64,000 bases of DNA, from positions 86,435,936 through 86,499,935 of the forward strand of contig NC_051071.1 of the NCBI RefSeq assembly GCF_004664715.2, given 5' to 3'. The notes beneath the pieces were generated by a model. That model ran no database searches and had not been told where the DNA came from. It was given only the letters and a program-made list of their open reading frames with translations. Origin of the DNA: Peromyscus leucopus. Its lineage: Eukaryota; Chordata; Mammalia; Rodentia; Cricetidae. Position numbers and translations under genes: made by a program. Positions 22,810 through 34,450 of the stretch are shown here, in pieces. Within the stretch, counting starts at the first letter, position 1, and every line of letters starts with the position of its first letter.

Positions 22810-23115
22810 TGGGGACATGACTGCATCAGTAAGGTACTGGCCATTCAAGCATGGGTCCCCCTGCTCAATCCCCAGGACCCACTGGATTCTGTACTCAGTG
22901 CTGGGGAGGTAGAGATGGAGAGTCTGGGCTTGCTAGTCAGCAGTCTAGCTGAATCGGAGAGCTCAAAGCATAAGGTGGAGAGCAATTGAGGAAGATATGC
23001 AGTGTTGACCTCAGGCCTGTACATGAACTTCCATCTCTGTGCACATGTATCTGCACACACATACACACCCACAAACAGTACCAGATACATAAAATTTTTA
23101 AATAAAAAAACAAAA
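22810..23115 (+). mobile_element. B4/RSINE-type SINE
   Basis: 'atccccaggacccactggat', 'cttgctagtcagcagtctag', 'ggtggagagcaattgaggaa' and a CA-rich tail. Confidence 0.65.
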
Positions 23116-23474
23116 TGTTAAAAACAAAAACAAAATGGCTAACTATGCGAGATGGTAACACGGTTTCATACAGTAACTATTTTAATATGTGTGCTTCTTG
23201 TAACAACATGTATATGCCTTACGTATAATAAAATTATTTTTAAAAAGGAATCCATGCTAGGGAAGTAATACTTAGTATAATCTTATGATGACCTAGTTAT
23301 AAAATGTTTCAAAAGCAAAAGTAAGGTTTGTATGGTAAAAACAATCTTTCTTCCAAGCATATTACTTCATTTCTGTTCCTTAATTTTTAGGGTACCCTCC
23401 CCAAGCCTCTCCTGAATCAGAGACTAAAACCAAACAACTTCTAAATTCTATAATCCTGGAATAAGTAATTTTTT

Positions 23475-23657
23475 TTTAAGATTTATTTATTATGTATACA
23501 GCATTCTGCCTGCATGTGTCCCTGCAGACCAGAGGAGGGCACCAGATCTCATTACAGGTGGTTGTGAGCCACCATGTGGTTGCTGGGAATTGAACTCGGG
23601 ACCTTTGGAAGAGCAGTCAGTGCTCTTAACCACCAAGCCATCTCTCCAGCCCAATGT
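23475..23657 (-). mobile_element. B2 SINE with CTCF-like core
   Basis: Near full-length reverse B2, from 'aagatttatttattatgtat' to 'ccatctctccagccc'. It contains 'ccagaggagggcaccagatc'. In rodents, B2 copies are known to have spread CTCF sites through this segment; this copy matches the CTCF core only partly. Confidence 0.95.
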
Positions 23658-24091
23658 TACAGTTTTTACCAAGGAAATTCTTTCACTCCTCTGTCATTCA
23701 GACCAAATATCATGATTAGGGTTCTCCTAATCACATCACTGATTGCCTCTCAACTCAGGAAGTGTCCACAGAACTTCTGCACACACCTGGCAAATATTTA
23801 CTCTCTTATCTCCACTGTGCTCTAAAAGTATGGGTGGCATAACTATGTCCTGACATCACTGTTGATGAACATTTAGGAAGAATCATAGAATTTACTGTTA
23901 AGGATTGTGGTATCAATTGAGTCCTAGGCAGCAAGGATAATCCCTTTTGCTTTTAATTTAGTCACTACACGTTACAAAAATAAATCAAGCTATGCAAAAT
24001 TATCAGGCAATCTATGCACAGCAATTATTAAAAAAATAAAGTTTATTTTTATTTTCACACTTGTTTACTTAAATATGACATTTACCATCTC
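23658..24091. other. Unique AT-rich sequence
   Basis: Nothing recognised. Confidence 0.4.
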
Positions 24092-24205
24092 AGCCAGGCA
24101 CAGTGGTGAAGTCTACATATACCGGCCCTCCTAAGGCTGAGGCAGGATGATTTCTAGTTCAAGGACAGTTTGTGCTACAGAGCAAGACCCCGCCTCATGA
24201 AACAA
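24092..24205 (+). mobile_element. B1-like SINE, diverged
   Basis: 'cagccaggcacagtggtgaa', 'aaggctgaggcaggatgatt' and 'acagagcaagaccccgcctc'. Confidence 0.7.
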
Positions 24206-24409
24206 ATACGACATCTGGCATCTAAATCACCTAATCCTGTGTTCTGAAAGCAATTATCATAAAGAACAAATTTAGAATTAAAAGTCATAGAGACTTCAGT
24301 CAAAGGAATCTGATTATGAATCTGCCTAGAGATTTCTAAGAGGAACAGAAAAAAGAAACATGTAAAACACGCCCCCAAGTGAAGCTGCAGAATCCCTGGG
24401 AGCGACAAT

Positions 24410-24660
24410 AAACTATTTTTTATTTTATTGCATTTCATCCTTTTGAGACCGGGTCTCAGGAAGCCCAGGCTGGCCTTGAACTAGCTAATGGAGCAGAGGA
24501 TGATCTTGAACTTCTGAGCCTCCCATCTCAACCTCCCGCAGGCTGGAATTGGGGCGAGGAACAGCATGCCCTGTGTGCAGGAGGCTGTACCCCTGGGCCT
24601 TGTGCATGCTACACAAGGATTCTACCGAGTGGGCTCAATCTCAAGCCTTTAACATGTATT
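24410..24660 (-). mobile_element. B4 SINE (B1 part plus ID part)
   Basis: 'gagaccgggtctcaggaagc', 'ggctggccttgaactagcta', then the ID-like 'gggccttgtgcatgctacac'. This is the fused arrangement typical of B4. Confidence 0.75.
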
Positions 24661-25286
24661 TTCCTAAGACTTAGAACACTGTATGGTGATAGTATGTACA
24701 TTTTACTCAACTATTTAATGAAAACCAACTTTGTGCCTATGTGGCGTTTACAAACCAACGTTGTGCTGACCCGTCCTATGTGACAGTGTTCTTTATCAAT
24801 TCATCTAAATGTACTATTAATGTTCTTCCTTCCCCCCAAAAGCTCTATACTAAGCATATACAGACACTAAGTATCCCTGACTGATGACTATTTCTTCCTC
24901 TGTACTCTTTTAGGTGTTAGAAATGAAAGTACCCAGTAAGCCAATTTAGTACTTATTAAAAGAGGAAGTCTTAACAAAGTAGAATTAGGAAGAAATGCCA
25001 TGTAATTAAAGTTTTACATGACTAGTGTCCATGGCTGCAACAGATTTATCAAGCTGAAAATAACCAGCTGCTTGCCCGGGTAACTGTCATCCTTTCTGTC
25101 GAAAAGGTAGGAAAGAAACCCCTTTGGGGGGCTGTCTGCAGAAGGGAGACCCAGAGGATGAAACATCAGCATTCCTGTACTCATCAGCCTTTTACAAGAG
25201 AAGAGACCAGATGCTTTTAATAATAAAATACAAGTTGCTTACTCCAACTGCATGTGGCTGGTGGCAAGTGACAGGACCAACAGACT

Positions 25287-25289
<3 letters not shown>
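24661..25289. other. Unique sequence
   Basis: No recognised feature. Confidence 0.4.
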
Positions 25290-25344
<55 letters not shown>

Positions 25345-25366
25345 CCTCCCTCCCTCCCTCCCCCAC
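25290..25366. repeat. (TC)n-(TCCC)n microsatellite
   Basis: About 26 TC units followed by CCCT blocks; a pure pyrimidine strand of about 75 bases. Confidence 0.97.
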
Positions 25367-28300
25367 TTGTAAATACTTCAAAACAATCAATGAGGTAGTG
25401 AATACAGTTTTAATACAGGTTCAGTGAAATTAAAACAGGTAAAGTGTTTGTCCAAACTTGTGCTTAAACTATACTAAGTCATTTTCATAGCTGGAGAAAA
25501 TACAGTTGCAGGAATTCTTGTAACACTCCCCAATCCACAGCTCATGAAATGTGATTCCCATACACGGACCTTTAGTGAGAGCAGGGGAAAACAGGCGACA
25601 CAGAGCAGTTGACCCCACCTTCCTGAGGGATCAAATAAAAGCCACGTAAGTTCCTATTTAAATGGTAGGCTTCCTCAGAGTCCAAACTGGCTGAGGAACT
25701 TAGGGGAAAGGCCAAGAGGAAACATCATGCAGGAAGAGGAAGCTGGGCCAGGCTGGTACCAAGCATGTGCAGATCATTACGTGTTGACCACATACCTATT
25801 GATGTGTCAGAAACTACCTTGTCATGTGATCTCCACTTACGCCTAAGCACCAAAGGCTTACGAAACTGAGGAAAGTTCACTGCGGGACAATGTGGAAGAG
25901 CTCAACCATCAGTATTAAGTGGAGAGCCTGGAATGGGAAGGATTGGCGGAGGCTGGACAGGTGAGGAGACCTGGACATGGGAACGCAGCTCTGTGGACAG
26001 ACAGGGCAGAGCCAGGAGCCTCAGCTGGGCTTCGGCACGGACGCGGCACAGTAGTAACAGAAGAATGCTTGAGAGGCCAGACCACAGAGGAGGGTCGGGC
26101 AGCTGCAACGCCTTTGGACAACGCTCAGTCATTTCGAAGGTCCTCTTACACCCAAATGACAGGAACCACTCTCTAAATCTATGTGGCTTCCCGAATATCT
26201 AGCTGATTAAAGTTTCTAATCTCAGCCCGCGATCTCACCAGATGTGGAACTGCGGTCCTGACGAGGCCAGCTCCCCCCAGGCTGGAAATCAGTGTAAGTC
26301 CTGAGCTTGCTGGGGGATGGCAGCTTCTGACCAACACAATGCTCCTTTGTGGGACATCCCAGAAGAATGATCTAGAAATGACTAGAGCCGTAGCATTGTG
26401 TAAAACTGCACAGCATCCACCAACACACTAGTACACAAACAGGAGCAAAGCTAGAAAAAATTCTAGGGGGCTAAAGATTAAACTGAAAAAGAACAAATAA
26501 ATCACATCTTTATTGAAAACCCTCACGTTCACATATGATCACTCTGATAGGGAAATAAAGTCAAGACGCCATCCACACTCAAAACAACAGTACTGGAGCC
26601 GATAGCAAGATCTATAGCTTAGGTGGTCAAAATATAACACATTACAGAAGATCAATAATCCAATATTTATGAGCTATTGCGCTCAACCCACTGGCCATGA
26701 TGTCTTTGGTTAGATGATAATGGGAAGAAAGACTCAAATTACTAACAGACCTTACTTCCGGTGTTTTTCCAGGCTTACAGCCTCTACAGAGCCAGTCCTT
26801 AGGTCCCCCCACCCCCGCCAGTGTCCTTCCCCAGGAGGTTCAAACACAAGCAGGCACTTCAGAGTTTTGGAAATCTGAGGATTAAGGATTAGGCGGCTTA
26901 GAATTACAGGTAGCAAACAGTTCAATGTCCAGGGTGTCTCGAAAATGCCCCAGAGTTGAAAGGTCTCTGCTGGAATCTGAGACATCTAGACTCAAAAATC
27001 CTAACCCAGCAGGGATGAGTGAATAAACTACAGGACAACCCTGTGTTCAGCCAAATGAAACAGTAAGAAACACCACTGGGTGCAAAACATGTTGCCAGAT
27101 ATTTAAAATTCTGCAAGACCAGTGTTTGTAGTTGTATACAGAATTTATATTCTAGACCTATCAATGTTTGCAAATAAAGACAAATGAGGCTATAAAAAAT
27201 TAACTTCAAAAAATCCCCGCTAAAGAAAGGCTAAGAAGAGAATGAATGAGCCACGGCCTCTGTAACGAACCCCTGGATCTGGCTTGTAGTTAATTCTCTG
27301 TTTCTTTGCCACAGTGTTCCTTTACTAATAAGGGTCACCTACCCCAGTGTGTGGCATTTCTTGAGAGTGGCTTCAGTGTAGGAATAAGGCAGTGGTAAAA
27401 TACAGTGCAGGATTTGCGGAATGTCGCTTGAGGGGAGCAGAGGAAAACAGAGTTGTCACATGAACATGCACTTGACTGTTCACCATGTATTTACTGAGCA
27501 CCTATGCACACAGCTCACCCACCACCCCGAGCATCAAATCCTCGGTGTGCGGCACATGCCAGATCCATAGGAGTTATGAGTCACTACAACGTGCCTGGGT
27601 ATCTACTACCCAGTGATCAACAACAAATGCCATCTTCAGCAACTTCACGATTTCACAAACACTAAACCACTGAAACAGGCACTCAGACACCGGAAAAAAA
27701 GAAATCTAGCCCTCCTCCTCTCCACCAAAGTCAATGACCTATGAATGATAGTAGTGTAACATGGGTGCTCAGGGGGCGCAAGGGGCCAGTGGGGGTGGAC
27801 TGGCCTTTGAACCTCCAGGTGGAAGCCAGGACTGCATCTCTGTCTGTGCAGAGAACGCAACCTGGGCCAAAGCTTCCTGAGCCTAGAACTCAAAGTCCCT
27901 ACACAAGGTCAGGGACTGCTGATTGATCCCCTCTGGAGTCTGCAGCCAGCCCTTTCCTTCCCTGCACACATCCTCCTGGGTCAAGCCTCGCCACAAGATC
28001 TCCTCTCAGATGTACAGCTTTCCTCTCCCCGAGCGCTCCAGATTTCTTCTCGTCCAGAGAGACTTTCCCACACAGCCCTCCATAAAGGGCAATTCCACCC
28101 GCAGAGACCCCAGTCCTGCCTTTACCCTTTGAACCCTGCCCGTTCCTCCATGGCACTCACAGCACTCCGGGTGAATGGGGACAGCTCTACTGAAGACTGT
28201 AACAGAATCCAGGATTAAGTCACTATCCATGTACCTGACACCAGGAGGCACTTGTTACCAGCACCTCCGTAGACCATGTGAGCTGAGTCAGAGCGCTCGA

Positions 28301-29009
28301 CCACCTTGCCATGCGCACAACAGACAGACAGCAGCCACGCCACGCGGTCCTACAGAGATAGGACCGGAGAAGCTGGGGCCAGGTCCCAGGGGTCACAGGG
28401 ACCTTTGCCTTCACCAGGCCCAACTGCTATCACAGCAATGTGACCCCAACTCTGGAGAGTCAACCCGAGAGCCTGCAATTTCACAGTTTTTAAAAGTTTA
28501 CAGAGACAGAATTCATCACGGAGAGGATCTAAGGAAAGGTGCAAGATATAGAGGTATCTATGGGAAGGGGTGGGATGGAGAGCAGACCACAACAAGATCT
28601 CTGTAACACTTCAGCAAACTAACAGGGGACTGAAAATCAGCTTTGGAGGATAAGGAAGAGGCTGATGAGGAGAACTACTTAGATGATGAAAGTGATCAGA
28701 TTTGGGGCGTCTGTGAATGTGGACCTGAGGGATACTGAGGAATGGGTGAAGATCTGGGGGTCTCAATCTGGTGACAGCACAGGAGCTGAAGCATTTAAAG
28801 CTAGAAGGGCAGGCACGTGGATACACTTCAGGGAAGTTTCAGACACGCCGAGGAGGGCAGGCCTGAGCACCCTCTCACTGGCTACGCATGGACCAGCAGG
28901 TGGATACCAATGCGCAGATCTAGAACTCAGCGGCATGCTGTGGGCTGGTTTTGCTTTGTTTTCTTTAAATGACAGTAAGAGACTGAACATTAAGGAAAAA
29001 CAGTGCTAC
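25367..29009. other. Long repeat-poor unique region
   Basis: About 3.6 kb with no SINE, LTR or L1 that I could identify, unusual for this window. Open frames exist on both strands (for example 25919-26202, 28175-28606, 28683-29174) but show no recognisable domain and no convincing pair of splice sites. Confidence 0.5.
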
Positions 29010-29110
29010 CTGACTGGAATCCTGGCTACCAGGAGGAGGATACAGGAGGAACCACTTGAGCCCAGGAATTCTAGGGAGAGACCATGTCTCAAAAGGAGGG
29101 GAAAAAAAAT
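29010..29110 (+). mobile_element. 7SL/B1-like monomer, old
   Basis: 'ggaggaaccacttgagccca', 'ggaattctagggagag' and 'accatgtctc' followed by an A-rich end. Confidence 0.6.
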
Positions 29111-30127
29111 CACACACATATACTATTTCAAAATCATAAGTCAATGCCTCGGCATCAGATATGTCGCTCCATAAGAAGAACTAAATATCATCTTATATCA
29201 GCACAAAATCATAACTTTACGTGTTGATAAATAGTGCATAACAGAAAACATGATAAATGATAAAAGATGATAACAATAAATAACAAATATACTTAACCAA
29301 GAATATGTAAAAAGTAATGCCATAGTTATTTCTACACTAATATTTTCTATAAAATCTGATGGTAAGATCAAACTCTACATAATTAAATGTATCCGGTCTA
29401 CAGATGCCCCCTATGACAGCAAACTATCGAAACAACAACTCAATAAAAGAGTACACATTTGCTCTTTGGTGTTTTCTCAAGTACTTCTCTCTCTCTCTCC
29501 CCTTCCCTCCTTCCATCCCTCCCTCCCGCCTTGCCTCCCTTCTCAAGTACTTCTATTGGCCATCCTAAGTACAGGTGAGATTGAGCAATGTGTGCAGGAC
29601 AAGTTACTTGAAAATAGCATCACTACTCAGACTTCCTCCATTGTGGGTGTCTGCACGTCTGCTGACACCCCAAAGTCACCTGCTTATACCCTGAGTATCT
29701 CCAGGAAGACACTGGCTCTTGTAGGAAGTCCTAAGCATGCTGAAGTCCAAGTTCTTGGTGCTCCCCACCTCACATGCACCAGGACAACATTTAGGCAAGG
29801 CCCTGCCCCATGTTGGGCGCCAAGGCCCTGTCCAATGGTCTCTTTCACTCGACTCTAAGCTCTGCCTTGACAAGTATTTTGCAAGCAACATGCACAAGAT
29901 GTTTGTTATGAGTGTAACTAAGGTATGAATCAATGACCATACAGATGAGGTTACACAGCATGTCTTTCATGGCAGGCACTCAAACTATGAGTATGATTAT
30001 TCTCCTTGTAATCTAGTAAAACTACTTATATGTAAAGTTCTAACTATTGTATCTTATAATCCATTCCTAATTGATAATATAGTTTTCTAAAAATAAAAAA
30101 TGTGTCTTACTATTAAAAATTAAATGC
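29111..30127. other. Unique AT-rich sequence with one pyrimidine tract
   Basis: A CT-rich tract at about 29487-29540 with TCCC/TCCT blocks. No gene or other repeat recognised. Confidence 0.45.
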
Positions 30128-30355
30128 TCGGGGGCTGGAGAGGTGGCTCAGCAGGTAAGGGGTTCATATTGCTTTTCAGAGGACCTGAGTTCAATTCTCA
30201 GCACCCACATGAGTCTCACAACCGCCTAGAATGCCAACTCAAGGGGGTCCCATGCCTCTGACCTCTAGGGGCACCTGCACACATGTGTATACACACATAC
30301 ACACATACATACACACACACACACACAATTAAATTTAAATAAGTGTTTTAAAATT
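30128..30355 (+). mobile_element. B3 SINE
   Basis: 'gggctggagaggtggctcag', 'cagaggacctgagttcaatt', a CA-rich tail and 'aattaaatttaaat'. Well preserved. Confidence 0.95.
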
Positions 30356-30409
30356 GTAAATGTTTATAATGAACACATATAATTCAACTGGACCCTTTAC
30401 CTCTTCCAC

Positions 30410-30515
30410 TAGAACTACAGCACTGCCCTTGAACTTGCCACTTAGCCAAGGCTAGCCTGAAACTCCTGGTCCTCCTGCCTCTAGCTCCCAAGTGCCGAGA
30501 TCACACCTAGCTTCA
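30410..30515 (-). mobile_element. Old B1-like SINE
   Basis: 'ccaaggctagcctgaaactc', 'tcctcctgcctctagctccc' and 'aagtgccgagatcacacc'. Confidence 0.7.
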
Positions 30516-30889
30516 GCTTTAGAACTGTAAGAAATTGGTCCAGTGAGCTTTATAAGAACCTCAGTGAAATCTCTTCAGGCCAACGCTGAACTGAACCCAA
30601 GCAGTACAGCAACTTGGAATTTTTTGTCAAGTCTGAGTAAAAGTTGAAAATTAAGATTAGTGACCTCTTTACTAAAAGCTAATTTCACAACATTAAAGGT
30701 AAGTATAGACTAAGTCACCAAGAAACATCCTTTATAATTAAGTTATGGTCATCAAAGTGAGATCATGGCTGACAACTAAGACAAAAATGTGTTTTGTGAA
30801 ATGTCTGTCCTAAACTTCCTGTTGTCTCAAATACTACTGAAAATAAGCACTAAGAACTAAAAAATATAAAGAGCATATAAGCACATGAT
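30516..30889. other. Unique AT-rich sequence
   Basis: Nothing recognised. Confidence 0.4.
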
Positions 30890-31580
30890 ATACATACAAT
30901 AAACGGATAAAGCATTATTAGCAAAAACAAGGGTTGACAAAAGTGTACTACATCGCTGCTAGGCGAGCAAAAGGTCTGGCCGTTGTGGAAAACAATTGGG
31001 CAGTTTGATAAGAGTACACTGGTACTCAGGATACGTCCTAGGAGTCCTGTCTGTAGATTAAGTCAAGAAAACTAGACTTGCACACCAAAGTTCAAAATAC
31101 CTTTATGCATAATTAACCAAAACGAGAACTCAAATGTCTATCAATCATGGACAAAATGTGGGACCATGCTAAAAACTCATGGCACTCAGGGGAAAAAGGA
31201 AACTCAGTGGATGCTGGAGCTGGCTGGTACCAGCTAAACAGAGCCTGGGTTGAGTTTTCAGAACTCTTCCACGTTGGTGTATGAGGCTTAATATAGGCCA
31301 CGGCGACTAATACACTACAGTCATTCCCAAATGTTACAAGCCAAGGGCTGGTCTGTTTTTTGTTTTGTTTTGTTTGGGAGAGTAGGTTGGTAGCGTTTCC
31401 TCCATGTACCACTGCTCTACGACACAGGCTACGCCAAATGCCCGAAGACAAGAAAGGCATCATTCTGTACAATGCATCTTGATAGTGCGCGAGGGGAGAC
31501 ATCAATGGTTGCCAAGGGCTGAGGACTAACAGCAAAGAGGCATGGGAGGCCTTTCTGGGGTGGTATGAATGTCCTGCTTA
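30890..31580 (+). mobile_element. Ancient L1 3' fragment, interrupted
   Basis: 'ttgtggaaaacaattgggca', 'aatgtctatcaatcatggac' and, after an unrelated stretch at about 31170-31420, 'aatggttgccaagggctgag' keep the order of old mammalian L1 3' sequence. Confidence 0.6.
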
Positions 31581-32284
31581 TCTGTAGTAGAGAACGTCCA
31601 GCTCTACGTGGAGGTAAGACCTCACTGCACGGAGACGATGCCTAAGTGAACCCTACCTGAAAAAACTAAAGATGTCATTAATTTGTGAATTATGTTCTAG
31701 ACAAGAAATGTATCAGAGATACAGAAGGAGGTTGGGACTCAGTGCGAACACCAGATTAGCAGATCTATACACGACAGAAATGGACGTGAAATGTAGGGGA
31801 AAGGTGAATTAGTAATCACAGACAACACTAAAGCCAGAGGGTGCCTGATCCTGGGGAGGATGCTGGAGGAACAGCTTTGGGATTGGGAGTAGTCACAGGG
31901 CAGTGCACATACCTGGGCCACCCAGTCCCTACCACTGAGCCCTCTCTACAGCAAGCCTATGGCTCAAAATACCATGTTAGGACAATTTTCCAATACATTT
32001 TCACTTGTAATTGATGCCCTAAAACATCAGTTACTCATCTTAACATCTACCAACTGTCATCACTGGCTCTAAAGTTAGACCATTTGGGTCCCCTAAAGTT
32101 CAAAATTGCCTAATTCCCCATGTGTACAATGGGATCAACATTTTCCCAACGTTTGAATGAGAATGCATGAAAAACTGTGCCAGACGGCCACACTCTCGAT
32201 CACAGACATTAGACACAATCAGCTGGAAAGTACAAAAGTTAATTTTTTTTGCAATGGTGTCACATGTGCTGCTCAGACCTGCTT
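31581..32284. other. Unique sequence
   Basis: No feature recognised. Confidence 0.4.
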
Positions 32285-32372
32285 GAAACAACCAAGCTTA
32301 GCTACTTTACTTCTCTTGCCTCAGTAGCCCAAGAACTAGGACAACAGGTGTGAACCACCACACCCAGGCAGG
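32285..32372 (-). mobile_element. B1-like 5' fragment
   Basis: 'ttgcctcagtagcccaagaa', 'aggtgtgaaccaccacaccc'. Reverse orientation, truncated. Confidence 0.55.
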
Positions 32373-33399
32373 ATAGTCCTTAACTACTGTGTCCAGTTGT
32401 TCATTATTTTTGTGGTCCCATTTAAACAGGGAGGGGGCACTAACAAATGCTACATTCTGAGGATAATTTCTGGAAATCCCAAGACCCCACTGAACGAACC
32501 ACATTAGCAACATCAAGAGTGCCGGATGTAAACAGTTAAGGCTTGCCAAGTTCAGGATCCTCCGAGTGGAGAACCTGACACGGGAACATTACACTATCAT
32601 TTAACCTTCTTTCATATTTTTCAAGTAACTTCAGAGCCTCATGTTTTCTAACTCATATTACATTTGTGCAGAAATTTTGTTAGAAGCCTATTTTTACATG
32701 AATGGATCTCAACTAAGGAAAAGAAACTATTTAAAAACCTGTATTTCTAGTTGCTTGAGACAGAACTGCCCCAAGTATTATTACACACAATACTGGCTTC
32801 AAATACTGTTGAGTTCTCAAACCTAATGCAAAACGGAATTTTTAAACATAAAAGCATGTCGAGCTAATTCTTACACTGCGGGGTCCCATGAGCTAAGTTT
32901 TTATTTTCATTTTTTTAAAGATTTATTTTTACTAGACCTATACACTAACACCACATCCAGTTTTTCTGTATATCAGCATTTCTTGGTTATTTTGTTATTT
33001 TTACTTGTTAAACATCTTGATAGTGAAAACTAACTGAGCTAAATCTGCCTAATAGATACCAGCCAGGAAATATGCTGTCTCGACGCGCAAGGTTTTGTTT
33101 TTCTTTTTTGTTGGGTTTTCAGACAACATAATAACCACTTGGTATTGACCGGCCATGCCTATTAGTGAACAAAAATAGTTTTTCATATGCATAAGCACCA
33201 TTTTCCCACAGAAAACACTTAGCCACGGTTGAGGTACTGGAAATCCATGCATATGGTAAACATGTTAGATCTGATTTTATCCTATTATGTCTACGAAGGA
33301 AGGCCTCATAGTCTGTCTCTCGGACTCAAATCATCAAAAGGAAAAAAAAAAAAATCAATGGATCGCAGCACCTCCGATGCAACCGGCCGGAAAGGTCAC
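32373..33399. other. Unique sequence next to the CpG island
   Basis: AT-rich, with a few A/T runs. No exon recognised. Confidence 0.4.
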
Positions 33400-33666
33400 C
33401 GCTGCCTTTCAAACCCCGCCATAACCGGGAGTGTTGGTGATGCCACCACATCCCCGATGCAGGACCGAAGAAGCATCCCAGGTCCTTTCCACAGGGAAGG
33501 GTTTCCAGCTCAGCGCGCAGAGGGATGAGCCAGGAGAGACCTGCGGCCCTGGAGACGGCGCCCGAGGGATGGAGGCCGTGCTCCGCGGCGCCCTGGCGAG
33601 GGGAGGGGAGGGGAGTGGATCCGGGGAACGGCCACCCGGAGGGTCCGCCCGAGGGGACCCGCCTGA

Positions 33667-33695
33667 CCCCCATCCCCACCCCCACCCCCATCCCC
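33667..33695 (-). promoter_or_regulatory. G-quadruplex-forming tract
   Basis: On the minus strand there are five runs of four or five G separated by single T or AT spacers, within 29 bases. It lies about 290 bases into the presumed first intron on the non-template strand, where a quadruplex could form in DNA or nascent RNA. Confidence 0.7.
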
Positions 33696-34095
33696 GGACG
33701 CCGCCAGGTTACGCCCCCGCCTGCCCCGCACGGCGGCCGCCGCCTCCCCCTCCCGGTCCCCGAGGCCCCCCGCACGCCCCTCCGCCAGCCTCCCCGGGAC
33801 CCGACGCCGACGGCGCCCTCTCCAGGCCCGGCGGAGGACGCGGGCGGGGGAGCGGCTGGGCCGCGGCCTGTCCCCGGCGGCGGCGGCGGCGGCGAGCGCG
33901 GGGCCGCGCGGACAGCGCCTCCGCCCCGCAGGAACAAAGCGCCCCGCGGGCGGGCGGGCAAGGCGAGCGGGCGAGCAGCACTCACCGCGGACGGGCGAGC
34001 CTGGGTGCAGGGGCCCGGGAGCACCCCCAGGCCGGGGCCGGGGCCGAGCGCCGGCTGCAGTCCGCGAGCTGCGGGGCCGCCGGGCGACAGGCGCG

Positions 34096-34272
34096 CTAGG
34101 CGGCCGGGGCAGCGACGACGCCGCCGCTGCTGCTGCTCCCTCCTCCTCCTCCACCTCCTGCTCCTGCTCCTCCTCCGGCCCGGGTCCCTGCTCCGCCGCG
34201 TCTTCCCCCTCGCCGGGTCCCCGCCGCCGCCGCCTCAGCCTCGGCGCTGCACGGGCTGCTGCTCCTCTCCAT
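34096..34272 (-). other. Upstream ORF 2 in candidate exon 1
   Basis: ATG at 34272, 58 codons, stop at 34096-34098. The peptide starts MERSSSPCSAEAEAAAAG and is then almost only Gly, Ala, Arg and Ser. This low-complexity composition follows from the GC-rich triplet repeats and is weak evidence for a protein. Confidence 0.3.
34136..34185. repeat. CTC/GAG triplet-rich tract in exon 1
   Basis: Imperfect CTC, CTG and CTCCTG triplets on the plus strand (GAG/CAG on the transcribed minus strand). Such tracts vary in length between individuals. Confidence 0.85.
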
Positions 34273-34300
34273 CAAAGCCGGGCCGGGCCGCGGGGACCAT
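34235..34300 (-). other. Upstream ORF 1 in candidate exon 1
   Basis: ATG at 34300, 21 codons, stop at 34235-34237. The predicted peptide starts MVPAARPGFDG. It overlaps uORF 2 in another frame. Possible translational control of the downstream gene, by analogy with other GC-rich leaders. Confidence 0.35.
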
Positions 34301-34343
34301 CCCGGAAAGTGAGGGCTGGTGGCCGTCTCCCGCAGCTGCTGGT

Positions 34344-34352
34344 GGCCATCTT
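34344..34352 (-). promoter_or_regulatory. YY1-type motif
   Basis: Minus-strand AAGATGGCC, matching the AAGATGGC core of YY1. In CpG-island promoters this motif usually lies just downstream of the start site in the direction of transcription, which supports leftward transcription starting at about 34.36-34.38 kb. Confidence 0.55.
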
Positions 34353-34414
34353 TAATCCTCCTCCTCCTCCCGCTCTCCCCACCTCCCGCGCCTGCTGACG
34401 GACTGCTCGGGATC

Positions 34415-34450
34415 CTCCTCCCGCTCCTCCCGCTCCTCCCGCTCCTCCCA
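34415..34450. repeat. 9-base tandem repeat CTCCTCCCG
   Basis: Four consecutive units, the last ending in A instead of G. It lies just upstream of the inferred start site and is a pyrimidine mirror-like tract of the sort found S1-sensitive in promoters. Confidence 0.95.

Larger units (their letters stand above)
33986..34365 (-). other. Candidate untranslated first exon, minus strand
   Basis: The right edge is set near the YY1 motif, since YY1 sites in such promoters usually sit just downstream of the start of transcription; the exact start is unknown. The left edge is a textbook donor: exon ...CCGCG, intron GTGAGTGCTG starting at 33985 and running left. The exon is about 380 bases, over 80 percent GC by eye, and rich in GAG/GGC codon-like repeats. 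The first ATG (34300) opens a 21-codon frame and the second (34272) a 58-codon frame, and both end before the donor. No frame starting with ATG reaches the splice site, so the exon is most simply 5' UTR with coding sequence beginning in an exon outside this window. A coding role from a non-AUG start cannot be excluded because one frame is open from about 34270 through the donor. The gene is not recognised. Confidence 0.5.

Noticed and set aside
33326..34154. Long minus-strand open frames (232 and 214 codons)
   Set aside because: Both begin at GTG codons, run through the presumed splice donor into intron, and are low-complexity. One frame is open from about 34270 but lacks an ATG.
33525..34355. 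276-codon plus-strand open frame across the CpG island
   Set aside because: Stop codons are rare in such GC-rich DNA. The product is low-complexity Pro/Gly/Arg/Leu, and I see no fitting splice donor on the plus strand.
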